Below are positions 21,580 through 32,754 of a stretch of DNA of 64,000 nucleotides, piece by piece. The translations under genes and the position numbers were made by a program. The number at the start of each line of letters is the position of its first letter. Within the stretch, counting starts at the first letter, position 1. Where the stretch lies: NCBI GenBank assembly GCA_039090855.1, contig CM077028.1, forward strand, positions 67,399,054-67,463,053, in the 5' to 3' direction. The notes under the pieces are model-generated. The model ran no database searches, was not told the DNA's origin, and saw nothing but the letters and a program-made list of their open reading frames with translations. Source of the DNA: Macrothele yani. Taxonomy: Eukaryota; Arthropoda; Arachnida; Araneae; Macrothelidae.

Positions 21580-22950
21580 AAAGTCTGGAATGCAATAATG
21601 GGCTAATAGTTCGTAGTGTTCAATGAAGTGTTATGATGTGCACGGGACATCTGAAAATGGACACGAGAAACAAATGCTTGTAGTGAAATTTGCATATCAG
21701 TGAGCAAATGTAAATCGAGTTATATACTTAAAGCCAACAGGGAACGGCAGTGGCATTTCCTGTTGACAGCATGTGCAAGAAGTGTTCCAGTGGCTGCAAA
21801 TGCTTATCTTATGTCTTGAACATGTGCATTCGAAAGAAGGACAGGTCTGAGGTCAGGTCGCTAGGGACTTGAATATCTATCCTAAATTGGCTTCGCAGGG
21901 TATGTATGCAGCAATTCAACAACATCGGTGGGGTGTCACGAAGGCCTGGCCAAGGTTTTCCAAGGTGTATGACACCTTGTGAGGACTGTTATGCTGCTTT
22001 AACTGCACAGCATCGTATGTTCTATACAGCCCAGCAATTATCTGTGGAGCTTTCTGCTGCCACCGAGACTATGGTATTAAGGCAAACGATGTATTGAAGG
22101 CTTAGTTCAAGTAGTTTTTATGCCAGGAGACCCATGGGTTGTGTCCCGCTAACTTTCATCTCACAGGAGAGCTTGCTTGAACTGGTGGAGACTACATTGT
22201 TCCTGGAGCCCAGATGAGTGGGCAGGTGTTCTTTTTACACATTAGTTGAGATTCAGTCTGCAAATGGATTCATGTTGGCATTTCATCTGGTGGGGACAGG
22301 GAACTAAGACTAATATTCTTAGGCGGTTTGGCCATGTTGAAAGATTGAGTGATGAGATGCTTACTAAAAGAAAAACATTTCAGCCCAAGTGACAAGAAAT
22401 AAAGGTAGAGGAAGCCCAAGAAAATCATAGGAGGATAAGATTCAGGAGTGTCTGCATGAGAAAAAGATTATGAGTATAAAGTATGAAGTACAGAAGATGT
22501 TGTGTATGTCGTGTGATGGATGTCAGTGAAGCTTGAACTGTGTGCCAAGATCACTGTGAATGGAGGTGTTTGATACAGCAGTAGTAAGTAAATAATCAGT
22601 TAAACATTTATCTGGCAAATTTTCTTTCTTGTGGAGCTAACCTCTGAATCTCAGAGAATGACTTAGTAAGATTGATTGATTGCTTGGAACAGGGAACCCA
22701 TAATGATACTGCAAATGTCCACGAACAAGATTCCTTCAGAGGTGGTGGTCTGTTCTTGTGGGGTGGCATTATGTTCAGTGACAGCACACTACTCCACGAG
22801 TTTTCAGGAGGCAATCTGAATGTTGAATGCTGTAGGGACAAGATCCTAGAGCCCTATGTCAGACTTTTTGGGGAGCTGTTGGCCTTTAGTCCCTTTTTCT
22901 CCGCTCATGAAAACAATGTGGGTGAATGCTGTGAGATGTGTCTATGACTT
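21580..22950 (+). pseudogene. Tc1-like transposase relic, split by a LINE fragment
   Basis: Seen on the + strand: MTPCEDCYAALTAQHRMFYT and AQQLSVELSAATETM (near 21979-22070), and the SWSPDEWAGVLFT region near 22203. After the LINE insertion, NDTANVHEQDSFRGGGLFLW (near 22702) and ILEPYVRLFGE (near 22842) follow. These fit Tc1-type transposases. Stops and shifts are frequent and the first catalytic DE is lost. The second and third catalytic sites are not seen after 22950, so the 3' part is missing. Confidence 0.75.
22305..22688 (+). mobile_element. 5'-truncated LINE fragment
   Basis: Similar to about 30684-31020 of the LINE at 28794-31033, starting at GACTAATATTCTT and ending in a short GATT-repeat tail. 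ACAGGGAAC flanks it (22296-22304 and 22689-22697) within a longer imperfect duplication. It interrupts the Tc1-like transposase, so it is the younger insertion. Confidence 0.9.
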
Positions 22951-23199
22951 ATTTTCCAAAAAGAACTGTGTAAATCTCCTTTTTGTATTGCATGGATCTG
23001 GTTCAGGTACAATAAGTAGGCTCATAGCAAACTGAAATGCTGGTTTAACACGTTAAGCGCCACGCCAAAAACTTCAGATATGTCACTGGGACCAAACCAT
23101 TAATTCAGTATGTTTTAACCAAATATTTGTTTGCATTTTTTATTTGTGTTTTTGATGTCATTTTCATAAATGTATGTCTTTTTTTATTGGATGACCATG

Positions 23200-23253
23200 G
23201 GTGGGCATGCAGTCCTAGCCAGTAAATTTGCATTCTGGGACTGCATGCCCACC
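23200..23253. repeat. Subterminal palindrome of the piggyBac element
   Basis: GGTGGGCATGCAGTCC (23200-23215) pairs with GGACTGCATGCCCACC (23238-23253) around an 18-22 base loop. It lies 150 bp inside the left end and may be a transposase-binding site. That role is inference. Confidence 0.75.
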
Positions 23254-23453
23254 AGTGGTCTTGTGGAATAATAATATATTTTTTGTTTCAGGATGTACTA
23301 AAGAAATGAAAATAAATATATAGAAACATGCAGTAACTAGAATAAATTTCAGTGAAAAACAGATAAACTCAAATGTGCATAAAATAGACAGCATAAGACT
23401 GATGAAGTGATAAAGTGAATTCAAAGTAACCAAAAGCAACCTCAAAAACTAAA

Positions 23454-25685
23454 GTGATCAAAAGTGGCCGACTAGCCAACTGCAAAAGACCAGGAAATGA
23501 AATGGAAATCGAGGAAGTAAATAAAATAACGCGTGGATGTGATGAAAACAATGAAGACAATATGTCTGATGAAGATGAGGTGAACCAGGAAACAAATAAA
23601 GAAAGTGTCAGAATGGATGAAGATAAAGCGAACGTTAGAATGAATGAGAGAAAACATGAAGCAAGTGTTAGAAAGGATGAAGGAGATGGAGCGAGCCACA
23701 GAATGTATGGAAAAACAGATGATGAAGAAGCAGCAAACCTTGGAATGAATGTTGGATATTCTTCCAATGATGAATACTTTGTCATTGATGATGGTGATTT
23801 GGCAGAAAGTTCCTCTAAAGGGGATGGAAATGATGAAGACGAGGAAGACAATGATCCGATGGATAACACCGATATTGTTAACCCAAATAGGACAATCTGC
23901 ACTTGGAAAGAAGTGGCAGAAACAAGTTCATCTTTGATGTTCCTTAAACAGGGCCAGTCCCAGATGTGGTTCATGACCTGAGACAAAAAGATCCTGCAGA
24001 TTTTTTTCTCTATTTTATAGACAAGGAAATCATTGATCTACTTGTACAAGAAACAAATTGCTATGCATCAGAAAAAATGATAAAACTAAAAAAATATGTA
24101 TATTTGTAAAAAATCCCACCTACCTACGTGGATCCTGTCAAACCCGTCGGAGATAAAAAAATTCATTGGCTTTATTACCTGGATGGGCTTAGTGCACATG
24201 CCCAAACTTAGGGACTATTGGTCTAGAAATGATTTGTATAAAAACAAAATGTCTCAATTAATTAGTCGCAACCGGTTCGAACTACTAATGACTACGTTTC
24301 ACGTATCTAGAGATGCAGATGGGCCACATGAAGGTCGACTGAGGAAAATTTCACCATTTATTGTTGCTTTACAAGAAAAATTCAAGCATGCATATATGCC
24401 TGAAGAGAACGTCTGCATTGGCAAAAGTAATGTGCCATTTCAGGATCGAATCTCTTTCCGGCAATATGTACCTAACAAACGACACTGTTATGGTATCAAA
24501 GTCTTCAAGCTCTGCATGGATGGTAGATACACTTAGGCATTCAAAATCTACACAGGGAGAGAGGCAGATCCTACAGTTTTTGTTTCTGGAAATGTAGTGT
24601 GTCAACTAATGGGAGAGCTGTTGGATCATTGTAGGACGTTGTGTGTAGAAAATTGGTATACGAGTGTTGCTTTAGCAACAACCATGATCCAACAGAACAC
24701 ACATTTAGTAGGGACACTTCACCCCAATTGTAGGAATAATCCCACCTCTGTGACCATTACTAAACTTAGAAAAGAGAAGCTTATAGCACGCCAAAATGAA
24801 AATCAAATGGTCGTTCTGAAATGGAGAGACAAACGGGACGTGCTCATGCTTAGCACCAAGCATGATGCGTCTATACAGAATATCACCATAGGGGAAAGGA
24901 TGTTACAAAAGCATTCATGATTATAGACTACAAAAAAGGGAAGTCCTATATTGATCTGTCAAATCAAATGGCAGCCTACTCTGCTTACGTAAGCCGTACT
25001 GTCAAATCACGGAAGAGAATTGTTTTTCATTTAATAACCACCACAACAGGCACAAACGCTCCCTACTTATACAATAAAATTAACAACAACAAAATGCAAG
25101 TAACAGATTTCAGACAAAAGATTGTGGAAACATTGATAAAGACAGAAAGCCAACCCGGAAATCAGCAAACAGACCTTCTATGTCAAAGGAAAAAGTGTTG
25201 TATATATTGTTTATAATTCTCAATGTCTTTTATGTATATTCATGCTTAATAGATGGCGCCAGATGTGCACCGCAATGCAGACACTCTGTGTATGACGTAA
25301 TATGTTGACATTGTGTGATTTGCCTCGGTAATGAGAGGTCATGTAGAATTCAAAACGAAGAAGGAATTCACAGCAGAAAGGCTATCAGCTCAGAGAAGTC
25401 GAAGGTCAAAAAAGATTGACTAGGAAGAGATGTTCTTTTTGTTACAGAAAATTCAGTTCTGAACTAGCTGCTGAATATGCCAAAAAGCACACCAAAAAAG
25501 TCAACACGATATGTGAAGGCTGCAACAATACACCAGTGTGTATTTTGTGCTTTCAAACAGTTTATGCTCTAAGTTCAGAAAATAAAACTAATTATTTGTT
25601 TTTGAATTTTGTGTTTTATTCACCTCCTTCTTACAATCTGCCCAACACTGGCACAAGTATACTTGCCTCTGGGACCATACAATAG
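23454..25685 (+). pseudogene. piggyBac-like transposase, broken
   Basis: Seen: a 175-codon acidic N-terminal part (23454-23981), then the catalytic core with LRDYWSRNDLYKNKMSQLIS, FQDRISFRQYVPNKRHCYGI, WRDKRDVLMLSTKHD and IDLSNQMAAYSAYVSRTVKS. The C-terminal Cys-rich domain (RKRCSFCYRKF with CEGCNNTPVCILC, 25420-25550) is intact as a short frame. The first catalytic Asp region, usually IDE before the FKGRLSFRQY block, reads IGK. The second, usually VDNFYTS, reads VENWYTS. The third Asp (YIDLSNQM) is kept. Stops at about 24534 and 24918 and frameshifts near 23950-24090 break it. Established: this DDD enzyme excises precisely from TTAA. This copy cannot. Confidence 0.9.
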
Positions 25686-25789
25686 ACCTGTGTAGGTTAT
25701 CAGTGTATTGTGGGCACCGGTAGACACGTAGTCTCTGGGTCAAGTCACAAAATGTCCACCGGTTGCCACGCGGTGCTTAATGTGTTAAA

Positions 25790-26090
25790 TTAAAGATTTA
25801 GTGCTGAAAATGTTCAGGTTTTGTCAATGACCATTTAGTAATTTCATATAGACATGACTTTGTGTACCAAATCATTCTTGTACACCAAATTTTTTATGCT
25901 ACCATGTCTGCTGTGTCATACATTTATTAGAATTAAGTCCATACGTGAAATGTGATTTACTTATGAATATTCTTCTTGTTTATTTTTGATATCATTGCTG
26001 TTTAAAATTATACTGATAGAAATTTCGTTTACTTATGTGTTGCTTTGTGCTTCCTTTATGTTTATTTTTTTTTCTTTCTTTTCTCTCCAG
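25790..26090. other. TMF1 intron 1, 3' end
   Basis: Ends with a long pyrimidine tract and CTCTCCAG acceptor at 26083-26090. Nothing else was seen. Confidence 0.6.
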
Positions 26091-27998
26091 ATGGTGATAG
26101 TTTTTTTGCTGCCTTTGGTCTTGCTGCTAAGCCATTGTCTCCTCAGGAAAAGCCTTCTGATAACCAACCTGTTTCTAAAAGTAAAACAAACACACAGTCC
26201 GAGCCTTCTAATACACAGAACTCTGGGTTTTGGACAGATGCTTGGGGTTCATATTTTGAGGCAAAACCTCAAGGTTCTACAGTACCTGAATTAGGAGAGA
26301 TTGCTGAAAGTGGTGCAAAGTATTCTGTAAATGATAAAAATTTAGCGAACCAAGCTGTCAAAATAGAAGGTACAGTATTATCTCAGCCTGCAAGAGTGGG
26401 TCTCTTTCCAGGGCAGGTTAAAAGTTCCTCAAATATACCTCAATCCAAAGATACACCTTCAGATGAAGTTTCCTCTTCTAAAAGTCCTGATGTTTGCAAG
26501 GACCATTCAGGAGTTGAGCCATTAGAATTAACAGCCTTAGTCGAAAGCCATCCTAAGTCCTTAGAAAGTGACTCTATATGTGAGAGCAATAGTGAGAAAG
26601 TAACACCAGAAGTTCACGATGAACAGGTGGTTCAAGAAAACAAATTGCTTCCATCCCAGTGTACTTCTGAAGATGCTGAATTGCCAGGATGTGAAGCTGA
26701 GTCTGAGTTGGTAGATTCCTCTGTGTCAGATGTGTGTGGTGATGGAACTGCTACAAAGGATGGAAACCTGAATAAATGCCACAGTGATAAAAGAAATGTT
26801 AGTGAACTATCTCAGGGAAATGACTCTTGTACTGCCATACCCAGTGATGGGGAAACTAAAGAGTGTAGCAATTCTCTCACCAAAGAATATGTTTCCAATG
26901 TTGTTGATGTCTGTGACAGTAGGTTTGTAAATCAGCTTGACGAAAGCCAGTTTCTTTCATTGCATTTACCCGGAAATACCACAAATACTGATGAGCAGAA
27001 GAGTGAATTAGGATCAGATTATGATGTAATAGAATTAGAGGACAAATCCTTTAAACGGACTTCAAAACAAAATATGTGTGATTCACTTGATGGATTACCT
27101 TCTGTTGAAGTTATAAGTCCTGCTTCACCTAGTTCCCTTTATGAAGAATGTGGTTCTTTAGACTTCCCGCAGTTGCATGCCGATGTAACTGGAAGTTTTA
27201 TAAATTGGGAGTGGGGCCACGTAGATGTAAAGAATAGTGATCTCTGTATCTCAAGCAGCTCGACTGTAGTTTCCGACAGTGAGCTTATTATATCAGCTGG
27301 CAATCAAGTACTTTCTTCAGGTGATACAGAACAAGTTGAAGAAAGTCATTTGAGTTGTCAGCAGTCTTCGTTTGATGTTCTTTCCAGTAGTTCGGTTGCA
27401 GAAGACAGTCACTGGATTGAGAAAAGTAGCACTAGTCACTACCCAGATTGTTTTGTAGATACATCACCGGAAGTGCGAATCTCTTCCAATATTGACGAAC
27501 AAAGTATGAGTGGTAAAGAAGATGATGATGACACAGAAACTGCTGATGTGAAGGAGTGTGAAGTGAAGTCTTCTGACAGTGGCGGTTCTCATGCAACTAC
27601 GTCGTCTAGCTCATTTGTGAAGTGTTCTGCCGAAGATGCTGATGGTAGCTTTCATAGAGGACAGTCTCCAGTTTCGGTGGCAGCTTCAGAACGTTCTGAC
27701 ATCATTAAGGTAGGCTCGGATGAGAATAGTGGACACACTTCTGGAGAGGAAAATGAGACGGCCACCTCCTCAGACATAGAAATTCTTTCACCCCCTAATG
27801 GGGAAAATGGAGAACGTCATTCAAATTCTCCATTGAGGCACATGTGGGTTCCTCAGCCTCTTCAGTCTAGGAGATCAGAAAGTCCTGCATCTGACAGCAG
27901 CAAGGATAGTACATTACCAGCTGCTAGACAGATGGAAAGGGTGAATTCCAAAAGTGGTCTGAAAAGTAGTCTCTCCCGTAATTCTTATAAGCACAAAG
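26091..27998 (+). CDS. TMF1: TMF1, large second coding exon
   Basis: Seen: 1908 bases, read in the phase left by exon 1 (G plus AT gives Asp) and ending in phase 1 at an AAAG/GTATGC junction. It encodes about residues 47-682. It opens DGDSFFAAFGLAAKPLSP, matching the xNFFSAF block of TMF1 after the N-terminal helix. It is rich in Ser, Glu and Asp with no predicted fold, as in the variable N-terminal half of vertebrate TMF1. Near residue 606 ATSSDIEILSPP matches the TTSDIEVL motif, the clearest landmark. The exon is longer than the corresponding part of the human protein. Its symmetric phase (1-1) means skipping would keep the frame. The + frame also opens 46 bases upstream, but that part is polypyrimidine intron. 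Confidence 0.92.
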
Positions 27999-28781
27999 GT
28001 ATGCATTTTGTATTCTGTATTTTTACATGCATACATGTATGTAACTTGAGTTACAATTTAAAAATTGTTTAGTCTGTAGTTACATGCTTTTACTTTACAA
28101 ACTTGCAGAATTGTTGCTTTGATTCTAAGTTTTTATAGAGATACAGTATTTTTCTTCATAGCTATCTATCTGCAAACCATGAAATTTAGGGAAAAAAATA
28201 CCGTATAATCTGCACCTGTAGAACTGATCCCCTACTGTAATTTCTTACAGAAAAGGAAAAGTTGCAATTTGTGGGATGACCCAGTAGTCCAAAGATGTAG
28301 GAAAAAATAATGTTATTAAAAAAAAAAAGATGCTTTTTTATTACTTTCAAGTTAATAAAGAGCAAAAATCACAAGTCTTTTAAGTGTTGCAGCAATTCTG
28401 TAATCTGACCTGCAGCACCCATGAACATATTATGACACTGAGCTTCTTGCAGCATGTGACTATCCACGAGAGCAAATAATAGATCTTCATTGCAATATGT
28501 TTTATGTCAAAATGCTTCTTAGTAAAAGTTTGAATTGCAATTTTACTGGGAAATTTTATTGCTAACATTCTTAATGAGCTCTTATTAAATTAAGCTGTGA
28601 ATTAAAAGGAAAAAAAATTAGAAATTCCATCTTTTCACTTTGGATTTTCTGTGCAAACAACAGTATTGTTTTCTGCTAATTTTTTTCTCAGTAGTGTTTA
28701 CGTCTAGCTATATATCAAATTTCACTTAAAAGTAGCTAAGTAATTTGTAGAATATCTAGTAAGAAACATTTTGTTAGCATA
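27999..28781. other. Start of TMF1 intron 2
   Basis: The donor GTATGC is at 27999. The intron runs to 58581. This first part is AT-rich without recognised elements. It ends in the left copy of the LINE target duplication. Confidence 0.6.
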
Positions 28782-28793
28782 TCTTAAATGACA

Positions 28794-31033
28794 AGGCCCA
28801 GGATGGAAAGAATAAAGGTTGAAAGGCTCCCTGAAGATCATCAGCGTTATTCTGACATACTCAGAGAATGACTGAAGGAGCTGAAGTCTTGTGAGAGCGA
28901 TGTAGAAAAGAAGTGGGAATGTTGTAAGAACTGTGTTGTCACTGCTGCTGAAGAGGTCTGTAGACTGTTGCACCACAATAGTGGGTAACAATAAAAGAGA
29001 TGCTTGGTGGAATAATGAGATTGAATAAGCAGTAAAGAGAAAGAAGGAAGCCTATTTGGGGACGTTGCAAAGTAAAGTTTCTGTGGATGAATATCGCTGT
29101 AAGAAGCGTGAAGCCACTAAGCTGGTTCACCAGAGTAAGGCAAAAGATAGGAAAGAAAAGGTAGAAAGGCATGAATTGGCTTTTTGGAAAAATAGGAAGA
29201 CTTTCTGGAAGTACATGAGACTCAGGAAAAATAGGGGAAACAAAGTTTTAAGTTATGGGAAGAATAGGATCGGGGAATTGATATGGGAGCCCAATGAGTT
29301 AAGTGAAAGATGGGGTGAATACTTCTGTGATTTATTAGATCGGGAAAGCAAAGGTGATTCTGAGGCAAAACCAGATGATGTCACAGTGAAGGATGGAAGC
29401 ATAGGAGGGATCTTGAGTGAAGAGGTGTGTAAAGCTCTAAAATCTCTTCAGAATGATAAGGCTCCAGGAGTTGATGGCATAACTACCGAGCTGTTGAAAT
29501 ATGGTGGTGACTCTGTAATTGACTGGTTAACTGAAATTTGCCAGTTGTGCTAGGAGTTAGGAATGGTTCCTCGGGATTAGAAGGATGCTATCATTGTTCC
29601 CTTGTATAAGGGAAAAGGTGATCAGATTAACTGCAAGAACTATTGTGGTATTAGCCTACTGAGTGTGCCAGGAAAAGTGTTTGGTAAGGTCGTTATTGAA
29701 AAAGTACAATGTCTTACATCACGGAAAGTGTGGGATGTTCAGAGTGGTTTTATGCCTAGGAAAGGCTGCATTAACCAAATTTTTGCATTACACATGATGG
29801 CTGAAAAGTATCTGGCTGTTGGTAAGAAAGTTTTTGCTGCCCTCATAGATTTAGAGAAAATTTACGACCGAGTAAATAGGACACTTTTGTGGAAGGTATT
29901 GGATAAATATGGTGTTACTGGAAATCTACTGAACGGTGTAAAAGCCATGTATGCCGGCAGTAGAGCTTGTGTAAGAGTGAATGGTGTCTTATCAAAATGG
30001 TTTTCTATTAGTGCAAGAGTCAGACAAGGTTGTGTAATGTCACCACAGCTGTTTAATATATTTATGGATGTGTGCATGCATGATGCCAAAATGGATAATA
30101 CTGGTTTATGTCTTGGTGATATCTGTGTGTGAGACTGTTGTATGCTGATGACATTGTCCTGTTGGCAGAAAGCAAAAGTGAATTGCAGAGTATGTTGTCC
30201 CGGATGTACGGAGTTTGCATGAAATTCAAACTGAGTATAAATAAGGGAAAAACCAAAGTTATGGTCTTCAAGAGAGGATCTGGTAGCACTGAATGCAATG
30301 TAAGTATAAATGGCACAGTGATTGACCAGGTGAATGAGTTTGTGTATTTAGGAAGCATGTTTGACAGAGAGAACAAATTGGATGGTGAAATTAGTAGGCG
30401 AGTGAATTCTTCATTGAAAGTCATGGCTGCTTTTGTAGGTTTTCACAGGAATGATGTGTTCTCAAGAGAGTTCCGCATGGCTGTGTATGAAAGTGTAATA
30501 GTTCCTACTCTGATGTATGGAAGTGAAACCTGGGTACTACAGAAGAAACATAGGAGTCGTTTGTGTGATGGAGAAATGCGTTACTTGCGGGGAGTTTGTG
30601 GCAAGACACGTTCTGATTGTGTGAGGAATGAAGATGTGTTGCAATTGTGTAATGTAAAGCAAAATGTTGTTAGCAAGGTGAAGACTAATATGCTTTGGTG
30701 GTTTGGCCACATTGAAAGAATGAGTGATGAGATGCTTACCAAGAAAATCTTTTAGCCCAAGTGGCAGGAAGGAAAGGCAGAGGAAGGCCAAGGAAGTCAT
30801 GGGAGGATCAGATTCAGGAGTGCCTGCATGAGAAAATGATTATGAGTATGAAGTATAGAAGATCTTGTGTACGCTGTGTGATGGATATCAGTGAAGCCCG
30901 AGTTGTATGTCAAGATCGCTGTAAATGGAGAAGTGTGATACAGCAACAGTAAGTAAAAATTATCTGGTAGTTTGTATTTCTTTGTGGAGCTAACCTCTGA
31001 ATCTCAGAGAACAGCTTAGTGATATGTAATATG
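28794..31033 (+). mobile_element. LINE (RTE-like), 5' truncated, 2.2 kb
   Basis: The target duplication TCTTAAATGACA lies at 28782-28793 and 31034-31045. It contains a reverse transcriptase and a C-terminal region but no endonuclease domain, so it is truncated at its 5' end. A shorter copy is at 22305-22688. It lies on the same strand as TMF1, in intron 2. Confidence 0.92.
29056..30952 (+). pseudogene. LINE reverse transcriptase, broken
   Basis: Seen in order: the linker with WRYF-type FWKNRKTFWKYMRLRKN, LQNDKAPGVDGITTELLKYG (near 29449), IIVPLYKGKGD (near 29590), YCGISLLSVPGKVFGKV, IDLEKIYDRVN (near 29848), RVRQGCVMSPQLFNIFMD (near 30017), LLYADDIVLLAES (near 30132, catalytic), LMYGSETW (near 30511), LWWFGHIERMSDEM (near 30692) and a basic GRKGRGRPRKSWEDQI tail. 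In-frame TAG codons at 29551 and 29578 (the second at an expected Trp), a frameshift near 30125 just before YADD, and another near 30752 inactivate it. The clade (RTE-like or a close relative) is uncertain. Confidence 0.88.
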
Positions 31034-31192
31034 TCTTAAATGACATGAATGTCACCTGAATAGCATTGTTACTTGAGTGATACTTTAATGACAGCATAGA
31101 TTTGCTCTCACAATGAAAATAGGAACCCACATATAATCAAGAAATTTTCATGTATTTAATGGGTGATTATGAATTGCATTATGTAAATACTT

Positions 31193-31446
31193 GGTATATA
31201 ATGTGGAAGAAATATTCTTCTCATAATATATGGAAAATATGTCATGATAATTAACACAGCAATCAGACTTCTCTGAATTGACTGTAGTTACTGTTTCTCA
31301 TGTAATATCAATCACATCAGAAAACTGGCAGTTTTATTATGTGAGAAACAGTAAATACAGTCAATTCAGAGATGTCTGATTGCTGTGTTAATTATCATGA
31401 CGAATTTTCCACGTATTATAAGAATATTTCTTCTACACTATATACC
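31193..31446. repeat. Fold-back element with about 113-bp arms
   Basis: 31193-31307 is matched in reverse complement by 31336-31446 with scattered differences. The 28-base loop contains AAACTGGCAGTTT, itself palindromic. Long arms and a tiny loop suggest a MITE or fold-back transposon. No target duplication was identified. Confidence 0.85.
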
Positions 31447-31842
31447 TGAACGACTGGGGATTTGCTTAACAATGCTGGATGGCGGCACAATTCACTAGTG
31501 ATAACAATGGCTATTAATAAGAAAGATCAAATAGCATATTAGCAAATCATATGCAGTTATGCAAATGGAAAAAATTAAAATATTGGACTATGAATCTCAT
31601 AAAAACCAGGGACTGATTAAAAAAAGTTATTACATCAAAAAAAAAAAAAAAAAAGTGCCATCAATGAGCCTTCAAAACTAATAAAAGCGGTGTTTTCAAC
31701 AACTTAATTACAAAAACAACAGAATTACAAAATACACTGTGAAAGCATTTCAGTTTAATAACTGGCAACAATATGAGGAACCTGGCAACAACAAAATTTA
31801 AATTCTTCAGGTGTAAACAAAACTTTTGATAATCCTTCTATA
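31447..31842. other. Unassigned intron sequence
   Basis: Contains an 18-base A run near 31637 that might mark an old retroposed tail. Otherwise nothing was seen. Confidence 0.35.
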
Positions 31843-31845
31843 CAT

Positions 31846-32033
31846 AGTAACACTGTACTAGTGATCTGATTTATTGGTGTACGAAGTAGACACATTAGTG
31901 TTTCCAAGCTTTTGCACATCAACCAGATGGCTTTTTCAAGGAAGTTAAAAAATCTGGTTGATTGCGAAAGCTTGGAAACGCTAATGTGACTACTTCGTAC
32001 ACCAATAAATTGGATCACTAGTACAGTGTTACT
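31846..32033. repeat. Fold-back element with about 83-bp arms
   Basis: The left arm 31846-31928 (AGTAACACTGTACTAGTGAT to AACCAGAT) pairs with 31952-32033. The loop is 23 bases. It sits beside a member of the dispersed repeat, whose phrase AATCCTTCTATACAT occurs on both sides (31831 and 32069). This suggests insertion into, or duplication of, that sequence. Confidence 0.85.
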
Positions 32034-32065
32034 ATTTACTACTTAACTGATTACTGTTCCTTGTT

Positions 32066-32217
32066 ATCAATCCTTCTATACATTGAGAACAGACCTTGGC
32101 TAAAATCCAGAAGCCAGAAATGTCTGTAGAAAACCAGAAGAACTGAGAAGAAAGGAAGATTAAATGAAAGTTCTTCAAGTGAAAATAAATATGTGTGGGT
32201 AAAGCCTTGAGTAAGTG
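32066..32217 (+). repeat. Dispersed repeat, copy 2
   Basis: Direct-orientation relative of 2868-3032, sharing CCTTCTAxACATTGAGAACA at the start and TAAAGCCTTGAGTAAGTG at the end. Confidence 0.65.
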
Positions 32218-32750
32218 TTTTGATTGTTTAGTCCTTTCTACAACAGTTTTCTGTTTACAAACTTTAATTTTATTACATACAGAGCTCTCCAGGTATGCCT
32301 AATGTTTGTAGGATCATAGCACACAGGTGGTCATTGGTGCTTTTCATTTTAATCCCTTTTGCAGAATTGATTTTTGACTATAAGTTTCATGTTTATGTCC
32401 TTAATGCATAAACATATTCCTCGATTTTACATTGATTTAACATACATGACGATTTCCCGTTTTTTACAAATGGCAGATCTGAAATCTGTGTTTCATTACC
32501 TGTTATGATTTTCTCGTTCATTTTTTTTTACTGAATCCAAAAGCAATCAGTTTTTTTATTTCACTTTTCTTTTTTAACAATAACATTATTTTTACCCTGA
32601 TATAAACTCTTAGGAAAAAAACAAACAAACTGACTTACCTCAAAGCAAGCATCCCATCGTAATGCAACTTATATGTGCATTGTGAAGGAACAGATAAATA
32701 ATTGTTTACAATATCATAGCAGCAGAAATCTTTATTTCAGAAGCCATAGC
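32218..32750. other. Unassigned intron sequence
   Basis: AT-rich. No gene or repeat was recognised. Confidence 0.4.
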
Positions 32751-32754
32751 ATAA

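Larger units (their letters stand above)
23045..25788 (+). mobile_element. piggyBac-like transposon, 2.7 kb
   Basis: TTAA lies at both ends (23045-23048 and 25785-25788), the target site of the superfamily. After TTAA the left end reads CACGTTAAGCGCCACGCC. The right end in reverse complement reads CACATTAAGCACCGCG. A subterminal palindrome is centred near 23227. The element carries a broken transposase. It lies in TMF1 intron 1, 302 bp before exon 2. Confidence 0.93.

Noticed and set aside
23369..23986. A 205-codon minus-strand frame rich in Ser and Phe
   Set aside because: It is the antisense shadow of the acidic N-terminal part of the piggyBac transposase.
26045..26090. An upstream start codon for the large TMF1 frame at 26045
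   Set aside because: The stretch encodes a Phe/Leu run because it is the polypyrimidine tract of the splice acceptor. The frame joins exon 1 through the AG at 26089-26090.
27999..28072. Continuation of the TMF1 frame to the stop at 28072
   Set aside because: A good GTATGC donor precedes it and the codons after 27998 show no similarity to TMF1. The phase fits the exon at 58582.
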